Source: UBA3206 sp964548855 (lineage in GTDB: Bacteria > Bacillota_I > Bacilli_A > Acholeplasmatales > Anaeroplasmataceae). Taken from it: a DNA stretch of 64,000 nt. Each line of letters starts with the position of its first letter. Position 1 is the first letter of the stretch. Below, piece after piece: positions 17,704 through 25,481 of this stretch. The position numbers and the translations under genes were made by a program. Under the pieces are notes generated by a model. It worked only from the letters and a program-made list of their open reading frames with translations, did not search any database and had not been told where the DNA came from. Location: NCBI GenBank assembly GCA_964548855.1, contig CAZJSR010000008.1, positions 1-64,000 on the forward strand. Direction: 5' to 3'.

Positions 17704-18639
17704 ATGAATATGAAAAAAATTAGAGTAATGGTTCCAACATACAATGAAGAAGAAAATGTTATTCCAATGGCAGAGGCTATTAAAGAAGAATTTAAGAATA
17801 ATCTTCCTAACTATGAATATCAAATTTTATTTATAGATAATAAATCTAAAGATAGCACTAGAGAAAAAATTAGAAAGTTATGTAGTGAAGATAAACAAAT
17901 AAAAGCGATATTTAATGCTAAAAATTTTGGGCAATTCAATTCTCCTTATTATGGAATGATTGAAAATGAGGAATGTGATTGTACAATTACATTATGTGCT
18001 GATTTTCAACAACCTGTTGAAATGATTCATAAGTTCGTAAGTGAATGGGAAAAAGGGTATAAGGTTGTAGTTGGTGTAAAGAATAAGTCAAAAGAAAATA
18101 AGATTATAAGATTATTTAGAAAAGCTTATTATCGTTTAAGTAAAAAATGGAGTTCTGTAAGTTTTATAGAACAATATGATGGGTTTGGTTTATATGATAT
18201 TTCATTTACTAGAATGCTTAAACAAATTAAAGACCCAATTCCTTTTATAAGAGGAATAGTTGTAGAATATGCAGAGGATATTAAAATAGTAAATTATACT
18301 CAACAAAAAAGAAGAGCAGGAAAGAGTAGTAATAACTTTAATTCATTATATGATGCGGCAATGTTGTCATTCACGACATATACTAAAAAATTTCCACGTT
18401 TAGCTGGTAAACTAGGTATGTTTTTATCTTTTCTAACATTTATGGGAACTGTTGCGTTAATAGTACTTGCGGCTATATTAAAGATTAGTTACAATTACGC
18501 AATTTATTGTGGTCTTGGATTTTTACTATCATTAAATATGTTCTTTATAGGAATGGTTGGAGAATATGTAATGTCTATTAATCAACGTTCGCTTCAAAGA
18601 CCTCTTGTTGTAGAAGAAGAGAGAATAAATTTTGACTAG
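17704..18639 (+). CDS. GtrB/DPM1-type polyprenyl-phosphate glycosyltransferase
   Basis: 311 residues. An N-terminal GT2 domain has MVPTYNEEENV (nucleotide-sugar site), FIDNKSKDST, NAKNFGQFNSPYYG and CADFQQPVEM (metal-binding DxD-like region, usually DxDLQ), then two C-terminal membrane segments (about 240-300). Enzymes of this family load a sugar from a nucleotide donor onto undecaprenyl or dolichyl phosphate at the inner face. It ends a three-gene set with two GT87 enzymes, which likely use its product after flipping. GGAG lies 6 nt before the first ATG. A terminator follows. Confidence 0.87.
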   Translation: MNMKKIRVMVPTYNEEENVIPMAEAIKEEFKNNLPNYEYQILFIDNKSKDSTREKIRKLCSEDKQIKAIFNAKNFGQFNSPYYGMIENEECDCTITLCADFQQPVEMIHKFVSEWEKGYKVVVGVKNKSKENKIIRLFRKAYYRLSKKWSSVSFIEQYDGFGLYDISFTRMLKQIKDPIPFIRGIVVEYAEDIKIVNYTQQKRRAGKSSNNFNSLYDAAMLSFTTYTKKFPRLAGKLGMFLSFLTFMGTVALIVLAAILKISYNYAIYCGLGFLLSLNMFFIGMVGEYVMSINQRSLQRPLVVEEERINFD

Positions 18640-18664
18640 AAGATGACATTTTGTCATCTTTTTT
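18640..18664 (+). terminator. Rho-independent terminator
   Basis: AAGATGACA (18640-18648) pairs with TGTCATCTT (18652-18660), followed by T residues. It starts at the stop codon of the GtrB-like gene. Confidence 0.85.
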
Positions 18665-18736
18665 ATATAATTGTTGTTCTTTTTTGAAAAAGTTTTTTTA
18701 AAAATCATAAAAAAGTTTGAAAAAAAGATTTAATAT

Positions 18737-18765
18737 TTGTATTAAATATATATTCATGTTATAAT
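18737..18765 (+). promoter_or_regulatory. Promoter of the CDP-sugar genes
   Basis: TTGTAT (18737-18742) and TATAAT (18760-18765) with a 17-bp spacer, 39 nt before the rfbF start. Confidence 0.55.
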
Positions 18766-18803
18766 CTTATTGTATAGTTGAAACTGTCGGAGGTGTCTAA
18801 ATA

Positions 18804-19577
18804 GTGAAAGTAGTTATTTTAGCAGGTGGTTTTGGAACAAGAATTAGTGAAGAATCACATTTAAAACCAAAACCAATGATTGAAATTGGAGAATTACCAA
18901 TTCTAGTACATATTATGAAGATGTTTGCAGAACAAGGTTATAATGAATTTGTTATTTGTGCTGGATACAAACAACAAGTTATTAAAGAATACTTTGCACA
19001 TTATTTCTTATATAATAATGATGTAACATTTAATTTTGAGACAAATGAACGAATTGTTCATAAGAGAAGTATGGATAATTGGAAGGTTACCGTGGTTGAC
19101 ACAGGACTTAATACTCAAACCGGAGGAAGAGTTAAGAGAATTAAGGATTTTATAGGGAATGAGCCTTTCTTCTTAACATATGGGGATGCGGTTGGAGATA
19201 TTGATTTAGCTAAGTTATTAAAGAAACATAAGGAATCTGGAAAAATTGGAACAATGTCAGTTTATAATTTTGGACAATCTAAAGGTATTGTAGAAATTGA
19301 CAAGAATGGAAATGTTGAGGCATTCCGTGAAAAATCAGATTTAGATGGGGATTTAATAAATATTGGATATATGGTTATGAATCCTGAAATATTTGATTAT
19401 ATCGAAGGTGATTCTATGCCTTTTGAAGATGAACCATTAAAGACATTAGTTAAGGAAAATAATTTAGCTGCATATGTTCATGATGGATTCTGGCAATGTA
19501 TGGATACATTAAGAGAAAAAGAAAAACTTGAAAAACTATGGAATAGCGGACATGCTCCATGGAAAATATGGGACTAA
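18804..19577 (+). CDS. rfbF: Glucose-1-phosphate cytidylyltransferase
   Basis: 257 residues from a GTG with GGAGGTG upstream. It makes CDP-glucose from CTP and glucose-1-phosphate. The nucleotide-binding signature is LAGGFGTRISEESHLKPKPM, followed by PILVHIMKMFAEQGYNEFVI and the RfbF-specific FNFETN. TYGDAVGDID supplies the metal-binding aspartates. Length and motifs match the family throughout. It is the first gene of a run that continues with rfbG and rfbH (17 and 2 nt gaps). Confidence 0.93.
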   Translation: MKVVILAGGFGTRISEESHLKPKPMIEIGELPILVHIMKMFAEQGYNEFVICAGYKQQVIKEYFAHYFLYNNDVTFNFETNERIVHKRSMDNWKVTVVDTGLNTQTGGRVKRIKDFIGNEPFFLTYGDAVGDIDLAKLLKKHKESGKIGTMSVYNFGQSKGIVEIDKNGNVEAFREKSDLDGDLINIGYMVMNPEIFDYIEGDSMPFEDEPLKTLVKENNLAAYVHDGFWQCMDTLREKEKLEKLWNSGHAPWKIWD

Positions 19578-19594
19578 TATAGTTGGAGATTATT

Positions 19595-20653
19595 ATGAAT
19601 TTATCATTTTATAAAAATAAAACCGTTTTAATAACTGGGCATACTGGGTTTAAAGGTACTTGGTTATCTAAAATTTTAATAGACGCAGGTGCTAAGGTTG
19701 TTGGTTATTCACTAAATCCTCCTACTTCACCTAATGTATTTTCTTTATCAAAAATTGAGGATAAAATGGTATCAATTATTGGTGATATTAGAGATTTGAA
19801 TAAATTGATGGATGTTTTTGATTTATATCAACCTGAAATTGTTTTTCACCTTGCTGCGCAACCAATAGTTAGAGATTCTTATAAAGATCCTCATTTTACA
19901 TATGAAACAAATGTTATGGGTACTGTAAATATTTTAGAGTGTATAAGATTACATAATTGTGTAAAGTCATTCCTAAATGTAACAACAGATAAGGTCTACC
20001 AAAACGATGATATACCTGATCACCCTTTTAATGAAAATGAACCACTAGATGGATATGACCCATATAGTAATTCAAAATCTTGTAGTGAACTTGTAACACA
20101 TAGTTATAAAAAATCTTTTTTTAATGACAAAAGATGCAGGATTTCAACCGCAAGAGCTGGTAATGTAATTGGTGGTGGAGATTTCGCTAATGATAGAATA
20201 ATTCCAGACTGTATTCGTGCAGTTTCAAATAATAGTCAAATTATTGTAAGAAATCCATATTCAACAAGACCATATCAACATGTACTAGAACCTCTTTATA
20301 TTTATTTAGAAATAGCTTTAAAACAATATGATGATGCAAAATATGAAGGCTATTATAATGTAGGACCAGATGATTGTGATTGTGTTAATACAGGCGATTT
20401 AGTAACTAAATTCTGTAATGCATGGGGTGAGGGCCTTAGTTGGATAAATAAGCATGATGGAGGTCCTCATGAGGCTTCATTTTTAAAATTAGATAATTCT
20501 AAAATAAAAGAAGTATTTTTATGGACTCCAAGATGGCATATTGATGAGACTATTTTAAAAATAGTTGAATGGACTAAAGTATATTTTGAAGATCCTACAA
20601 AAATTCCAGATATTATGGAAAAACAAATTAATGAATTTTTAAGCGGGAGATAA
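19595..20653 (+). CDS. rfbG: CDP-glucose 4,6-dehydratase
   Basis: 352 residues of the short-chain dehydrogenase superfamily. It converts CDP-glucose to CDP-4-keto-6-deoxyglucose with bound NAD. Visible are the Rossmann loop TGHTGFKGTWL, GDIRDLNKLM, HLAAQPIVRDSY, the TTDKVYQN catalytic-threonine region and YDPYSNSKSCSEL with the YxxxK pair. The ATG at 19595 is chosen because GGAG lies 6 nt before it; a TTG at 19583 has no site. Two nt separate it from rfbH. Confidence 0.93.
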   Translation: MNLSFYKNKTVLITGHTGFKGTWLSKILIDAGAKVVGYSLNPPTSPNVFSLSKIEDKMVSIIGDIRDLNKLMDVFDLYQPEIVFHLAAQPIVRDSYKDPHFTYETNVMGTVNILECIRLHNCVKSFLNVTTDKVYQNDDIPDHPFNENEPLDGYDPYSNSKSCSELVTHSYKKSFFNDKRCRISTARAGNVIGGGDFANDRIIPDCIRAVSNNSQIIVRNPYSTRPYQHVLEPLYIYLEIALKQYDDAKYEGYYNVGPDDCDCVNTGDLVTKFCNAWGEGLSWINKHDGGPHEASFLKLDNSKIKEVFLWTPRWHIDETILKIVEWTKVYFEDPTKIPDIMEKQINEFLSGR

Positions 20654-20655
20654 TT

Positions 20656-21978
20656 ATGTCAAATACAAAAGAACAAATTTTAGAACTTGTAAAGAAGTAC
20701 TATCAAGAAAATCACGTAAAAAAGGAATATGAAAAAGGCGATAGAATTTCTTATGCCGCAAGAGTTTATGATGAAGAAGAAATGTTAAATTTAGTCGATT
20801 CTTCATTAGAATTTTGGTTAACAAGTGGACGATACTCTGATAAATTCGAACATGATTTAGCAGAATATTTAAATATAAAAACACCTGTGTTATTAGTAAA
20901 TAGTGGTTCTAGTGCTAATTTACTTGCGTTTATGACACTTACAGCTCCAGAATTAAAAGAAAGAGCTATTAAAAGAGGAGACGAGGTTATTACTGTTGCG
21001 TGTGGATTCCCTACTACAGTAACACCTATAATTAATTATGGTGCAATTCCAGTATTTGTTGATGTGACTATACCTCAATATAATATTGATGTAAATATGT
21101 TAGAAGAAGCATATTCGCCTCGTACAAAAGCTGTAATGATAGCTCATACATTAGGTAATCCTTTCGATCTTAAGGCTGTAAAAGAATTTTGCGATAAACA
21201 TAATTTATGGTTAATTGAAGATAACTGTGATGCGCTAGGTAGTAAGTATATTATTGATGGAGAAGAAAAATTTACTGGTACTATAGGTGATATTGGTACA
21301 TCAAGTTTTTATCCTCCACATCATATGACAATGGGTGAAGGTGGTGCGGTTTACACTACTAATCCTAAACTTTATCGTATTGCCAAGTCGTTTAGAGATT
21401 GGGGTAGAGACTGTGTATGTCCAAGTGGTGTAGACAATTTCTGTAAACATCGTTTTGAAGGACAATATGGATTATTACCAAAAGGATATGACCATAAGTA
21501 TACATATTCTCATTTTGGATATAATTTAAAAGTAACTGATATGCAAGCTGCAATAGGTGTTGCGCAATTAAAAAAATTTCCAACATTCGTAGAAAGAAGA
21601 AAAGAAAATTGGGCAAGATTACGCAAGAATCTAGAATGTGTTTCTGATAAAATAATTTTACCAGAACCATGTCAAAATTCGATTCCTTCTTGGTTTGGAT
21701 TCCTTATTACATGTAAAGATAGTGGTACAAGAACTGAATTAACAAAATATCTTGAAGATCACAAAATTCAAACAAGAAATCTATTTGCAGGTAATCTAAT
21801 TAAACATCCTTGTTTTGATGAAATGCGTGAAAAGAACGAAGGATTTAGAGTAGTTGGAGACCTTCATGTTACTGATTATATTATGAATAATACATTCTGG
21901 ATTGGTGTATATCCTGGAATGACAGATAAAATGATTGATGATATGTCTAATACAATTATAGAATTCTTGAATAAATAA
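20656..21978 (+). CDS. rfbH: CDP-4-keto-6-deoxyglucose 3-dehydrase (E1, RfbH/DdhC type)
   Basis: 440 residues. It removes the C3 hydroxyl using pyridoxamine phosphate and a 2Fe-2S cluster. The usual PLP lysine is replaced by histidine in SSFYPPHHMTMGEGGAV, the hallmark of the 3-dehydrases. Also visible are LLVNSGSSANLLAF, IEDNCDALGS and a cysteine-rich stretch, DWGRDCVCPSGVDNFCKHRF, that should bind the iron-sulfur cluster. The partner reductase E3 (DdhD/RfbI) is not encoded in the window. A small GC-rich palindrome after the stop may end transcription. Confidence 0.93.
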   Translation: MSNTKEQILELVKKYYQENHVKKEYEKGDRISYAARVYDEEEMLNLVDSSLEFWLTSGRYSDKFEHDLAEYLNIKTPVLLVNSGSSANLLAFMTLTAPELKERAIKRGDEVITVACGFPTTVTPIINYGAIPVFVDVTIPQYNIDVNMLEEAYSPRTKAVMIAHTLGNPFDLKAVKEFCDKHNLWLIEDNCDALGSKYIIDGEEKFTGTIGDIGTSSFYPPHHMTMGEGGAVYTTNPKLYRIAKSFRDWGRDCVCPSGVDNFCKHRFEGQYGLLPKGYDHKYTYSHFGYNLKVTDMQAAIGVAQLKKFPTFVERRKENWARLRKNLECVSDKIILPEPCQNSIPSWFGFLITCKDSGTRTELTKYLEDHKIQTRNLFAGNLIKHPCFDEMREKNEGFRVVGDLHVTDYIMNNTFWIGVYPGMTDKMIDDMSNTIIEFLNK

Positions 21979-21996
21979 GGCTTTAAGCCTTTTTTA
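21977..21996 (+). terminator. Short terminator-like palindrome after rfbH
   Basis: AAGGC, a five-base loop and GCCTT followed by TTTT. The stem is short, so partial read-through to the ThDP enzyme gene is likely. Confidence 0.55.
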
Positions 21997-22043
21997 TTTT
22001 TATCTAATATGATAAAATAAGTTTATTAGGAATGAGTGAAGAT

Positions 22044-23840
22044 ATGAAAATTAGAGTAGCAGATTATATTGTTAATAAATTAATAGAAGCAAATATAGAT
22101 ACAGCATTTTGTGTTGTTGGTGGAGGTTCAATGAACCTAAATGATGCGTTTGGACATCATGAAGATATGAAGGTATATTATAATCATCATGAACAAGCCT
22201 CAGCTATGGCTTGTGAAGGATATGCTAGAGTTACAAATAAACCTGCAGCTTTAGTTGTAACAACAGGACCAGGTGGTCTTAATACTTTAAATGGAGTATG
22301 TGGTGCATATTTAGATAGTATACCTATGGTTGTTATATCTGGACAAATTAGATGGGATGCTTGTTCATTATCAACAAATTTAAAGTTGAGAGCTATGGGC
22401 GATCAAGAGTTTAATATTGTTGGTGCTGTAAAAGGTATGACAAAATATGCGGATATAGTTGTAAAAAAAAATGATATAAGATATATGATTGAAAAAGCTA
22501 TTTATGAAGCTACAACTGGAAGAATGGGTCCAACATGGCTTGATATTCCAGGTGATATTCAATCTAGCTTTGTTGAGACTGATGAACTTGTGGGATTTGT
22601 ACCTGAAGATGTTTCAAATGATGTATGTAATGAAGATATAGATTATATAATAAATAAAATTAAAGAAAGCAAAAGACCTGTTATATATGCAGGAAGTGCG
22701 ATAAGAACATCTAATAGTTATGATATGTTTTTAGAACTTATCAATAAATTAAATGTTCCAGTAGTTACTGCATGGAATGCGATTGACGCAATACCATCAG
22801 ATCATAGGCTATGCGTAGGAAGACCTGGGAATTTTGGCGATAGATACGGTAATTTTGTTGTTCAAAATAGTGATTTAATCATTTCCTTAGGGTGTCGTTT
22901 ATCTATAAGACAAACGGGATTTAATTATAAAGCGTGGGCTCCAAAGGCTCATGTAATTATGGTTGATATTGATCCTGAAGAACTAAAAAAACCTACTATA
23001 CATGTTGAATATCCAATATGCGCCGATGTATATAAAGTAATAGAAAAATTAAATGCTAGATTATCAAAGAATGAAATAGTATTTAATGATAATTCATGGC
23101 TTTTTCAAGCGAAAAAGTGGAAAGAAAAGTATCCGTTATTAAAAGAAGAATTTATTGTACAAAAAGAGTTATGTAATGCATATTATGCAATAGATAAATT
23201 ATCTAGAAATTTTGATGGTGTAACAGTCGCAAGTAATGGTACTGCGTGCGTTGTAGGTAGTCAAATGTATTATATAGGTAAGGATTCTAGATTTATTGAG
23301 AATTCAGCAATCGCATCAATGGGTTATGGACTTCCTGCTGCGTTTGGTGCTTGTGTGGCATTAAAAGGTAAACCATTACTATGTTTAGAGGGTGACGGAA
23401 GTATTCAAATGAATATCCAAGAACTTCAAACTATAATTCATCATAAACTTCCTATAAGAATTGTTGTGTTTAATAATGATGGATATCATTCTATTAGACA
23501 ATCACAAACGAATTTCTTTAAAGGAAGAGAATTATGTGGAGTAGGTCCTGATTCAAGTGATTTAAGTTTTCCTGATATGGAAAAAATTGCATATGCATAT
23601 GGTTATAAATTTAAAAGAGTTTCTTCTAATTTAGAATTAGATACTTTCTTAGAAAATAATAAAGATATTAAAGAACCTGAAATTTTAGAAATAATGGTTG
23701 ATCATAAAACATATTTCCAACCTAAGGCTGGAAGTATGAAACTAGAGAATGGTCAAATGGTTTCGGCTCCTCTTGAAAATCTTGCCCCATATCTTCCTAG
23801 TGAGGAAATAAAAGAAATTATGAAGGTAAGTGAAGAATAA
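22044..23840 (+). CDS. ThDP-dependent acetolactate synthase-like enzyme, YerE type
   Basis: 598 residues with the three-domain layout of acetolactate synthase relatives. The N-terminal Pyr domain has VVGGGSMNLNDAF and HHEQASAMACEGYAR (catalytic Glu); the PP domain has LEGDGSIQMN and VFNNDGYHSIRQSQ (GDG-N metal/ThDP motif). The GGGSMNLNDA form and its location right after rfbFGH fit YerE, which adds a two-carbon acetyl unit from pyruvate to C4 of CDP-3,6-dideoxy-4-ketohexose in yersiniose synthesis. Housekeeping acetolactate synthase is the main alternative, but no ilv genes are nearby. The second ATG is chosen: AGGA touches the first one (22032) but lies 12 nt before this one. Confidence 0.8.
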   Translation: MKIRVADYIVNKLIEANIDTAFCVVGGGSMNLNDAFGHHEDMKVYYNHHEQASAMACEGYARVTNKPAALVVTTGPGGLNTLNGVCGAYLDSIPMVVISGQIRWDACSLSTNLKLRAMGDQEFNIVGAVKGMTKYADIVVKKNDIRYMIEKAIYEATTGRMGPTWLDIPGDIQSSFVETDELVGFVPEDVSNDVCNEDIDYIINKIKESKRPVIYAGSAIRTSNSYDMFLELINKLNVPVVTAWNAIDAIPSDHRLCVGRPGNFGDRYGNFVVQNSDLIISLGCRLSIRQTGFNYKAWAPKAHVIMVDIDPEELKKPTIHVEYPICADVYKVIEKLNARLSKNEIVFNDNSWLFQAKKWKEKYPLLKEEFIVQKELCNAYYAIDKLSRNFDGVTVASNGTACVVGSQMYYIGKDSRFIENSAIASMGYGLPAAFGACVALKGKPLLCLEGDGSIQMNIQELQTIIHHKLPIRIVVFNNDGYHSIRQSQTNFFKGRELCGVGPDSSDLSFPDMEKIAYAYGYKFKRVSSNLELDTFLENNKDIKEPEILEIMVDHKTYFQPKAGSMKLENGQMVSAPLENLAPYLPSEEIKEIMKVSEE

Positions 23841-24676
23841 TGAAAGTATTTATTACTGGTTCAACTGGAATGATAGGACTTCATTTAACTAATTATTTAA
23901 TTAGTAAAAATATTGAAGTATATATGATGGTTAGAGAAAATAGTCAAAAACTTGATTTGATTGAAAGAAATGATTTAATTCATATTATAAAATGTGATTT
24001 AGAAAATATGAAAAATTTCATACCTGATTTTCAAGTTGATTATTTCATTCATCTTGGATGGAATAAAACAATTGGGAATTTAAGGGATGATGAAAATATT
24101 CAATATGAGAATATAGGATATACTTTAGATGCGGTAGACCTTGCATCTAGAATGAAAGCGAAAAAGTTTATAGGTGCTGGAAGTCAGGCAGAATATGGAC
24201 TTAAGAAAGAACCGCTTAGAATTGATACTTATTGTGAACCTATTACTGCATATGGTATATCTAAATTATGTGCAGGTAGGCTATCTAAATTAAGGGCAAA
24301 TAGGCTTGGGATGGAACATAACTGGATAAGAATTTTATCTGTGTATGGAGATTATGATAGTCCTTATACTTTGATGAGTTATGTTAAAAAAAGTGTAAGT
24401 GAAGGGATTAGTCCTGATGTAACTAAATGTGAACAAATTTGGGATTATATAGATGCGAAGGATGCGGTTAAAATAATCTATAAAATTATGTTAAATGGGA
24501 AAAATGGACTTTCTTATCCACTTGGAAGTGGTTGTGCTAGACCTCTTTATGAATATGTAGAAGAAGTTAAAAATAGTATAAATCCTAACATAACTATAAA
24601 TTATGGAAAAAAAGAATATCCTAAAAATCAAGTTATGTATTTAGTTGCGGATATGAGTTATTTAGAAGAAATATAA
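23840..24676 (+). CDS. NAD(P)-dependent sugar epimerase/reductase, YerF-like role
   Basis: 278 residues, a short extended-SDR protein: FITGSTGMIGLHL (GxxGxxG), HLGWNKTIGN, GAGSQAEYG and TAYGISKLCAG with the YxxxK catalytic pair. The stop of the ThDP gene overlaps its ATG (TAATG), so the products are likely made together. In yersiniose A synthesis a reductase (YerF) reduces the ketone of the two-carbon branch; this gene is placed to do that. A nucleotide-sugar epimerase or 4-ketoreductase is also possible from sequence alone. Confidence 0.78.
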   Translation: MKVFITGSTGMIGLHLTNYLISKNIEVYMMVRENSQKLDLIERNDLIHIIKCDLENMKNFIPDFQVDYFIHLGWNKTIGNLRDDENIQYENIGYTLDAVDLASRMKAKKFIGAGSQAEYGLKKEPLRIDTYCEPITAYGISKLCAGRLSKLRANRLGMEHNWIRILSVYGDYDSPYTLMSYVKKSVSEGISPDVTKCEQIWDYIDAKDAVKIIYKIMLNGKNGLSYPLGSGCARPLYEYVEEVKNSINPNITINYGKKEYPKNQVMYLVADMSYLEEI

Positions 24677-24705
24677 AAAAACAGGGTTGAACCTGTTTTA
24701 TTTTT
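24677..24705. terminator. Bidirectional terminator
   Basis: AAAACAGG and CCTGTTTT flank a short loop, with A-runs on the left and T-runs on the right, so it can end transcripts from both the sugar operon and the converging methyltransferase gene. Confidence 0.8.
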
Positions 24706-25384
24706 TTTCTAAAACAACAATAAGCCTACCAGAAATAGAGTCATAGAAATCTAGAAAATCACCAGATATTTCTAGTGTTTTAAATCGTTTATCGTTTATG
24801 AATTTTTCTAGCGGGTAATAATATTCATTATAATTTTCTTCTACGATAGAATTTGTATCCTTAATTTTTAAATTATGTTTGAGTATATTTGGCTTTTTTA
24901 ACGTTATATTCCATTCATAACTGAAATCTTTAAATTCTTTTTTTGTTATACCTTTTGAATTAAGATACGCATAAAATGAAAATATATCAAATATAAATAA
25001 TCCTTTTTCATTAAGGTGGTTATATACGCAATTAAATGTCTTCTTTATTTCATCAAAAGTATTTAAGTGATTTAATGAATCAAAAAAACATGTTATAACA
25101 TTATATTTTTTATCTATATGAAAGGATGTCATATCTTTATTGTAAAATACAATGTTAGGATTTTTATTTCTGGCAATATTTATCATTTCCTCTGAATAAT
25201 CAAGTCCTTCAACATTATATCCTTTATTTTTTAACATATTAATGAGTGTTCCACTTCCACACGCTAAATCTAAAATGATATCATCTTTTTTTAAATATTT
25301 ATTTGTAAAATCTAGCCAATCTTTATAATCAATTTGTGTCATTATTTCATCATAATAATGACTGAAATTCTTATATTTATTCAT
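24698..25384 (-). CDS. Class I SAM-dependent methyltransferase
   Basis: 228 residues. Motif I is ILDLACGSGTLINML, followed by GYNVEGLDYSEEMI, the acidic loop NKDMTSFHIDKKYNVITC and a post-motif helix with FFDSLNHL. The N-terminal FSHYYDEIM is common in UbiE/YcgJ-like small-molecule methyltransferases. Substrate cannot be deduced. It is alone on the minus strand between the sugar cluster and nrdD, with no partner genes. Confidence 0.83.
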   Translation of the reverse strand: MNKYKNFSHYYDEIMTQIDYKDWLDFTNKYLKKDDIILDLACGSGTLINMLKNKGYNVEGLDYSEEMINIARNKNPNIVFYNKDMTSFHIDKKYNVITCFFDSLNHLNTFDEIKKTFNCVYNHLNEKGLFIFDIFSFYAYLNSKGITKKEFKDFSYEWNITLKKPNILKHNLKIKDTNSIVEENYNEYYYPLEKFINDKRFKTLEISGDFLDFYDSISGRLIVVLEKK

Positions 25385-25432
25385 AAAATCACCATATTTA
25401 TTATATCAAAAAAAACATTGTATAGATATAAT

Positions 25433-25461
25433 TTGATTAATATCGTTAATTTTTATATAAT
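25433..25461 (+). promoter_or_regulatory. Promoter of nrdD
   Basis: TTGATT (25433-25438) and TATAAT (25456-25461) with a 17-bp spacer. No convincing pair of NrdR boxes was seen. Confidence 0.55.
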
Positions 25462-25481
25462 ATAAAAAAAGGAGTGATTAT

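Noticed and set aside
20654..20884. Minus-strand frame opposite the rfbH start
   Set aside because: rfbH is well supported in this region; no promoter or ribosome site on the other strand.
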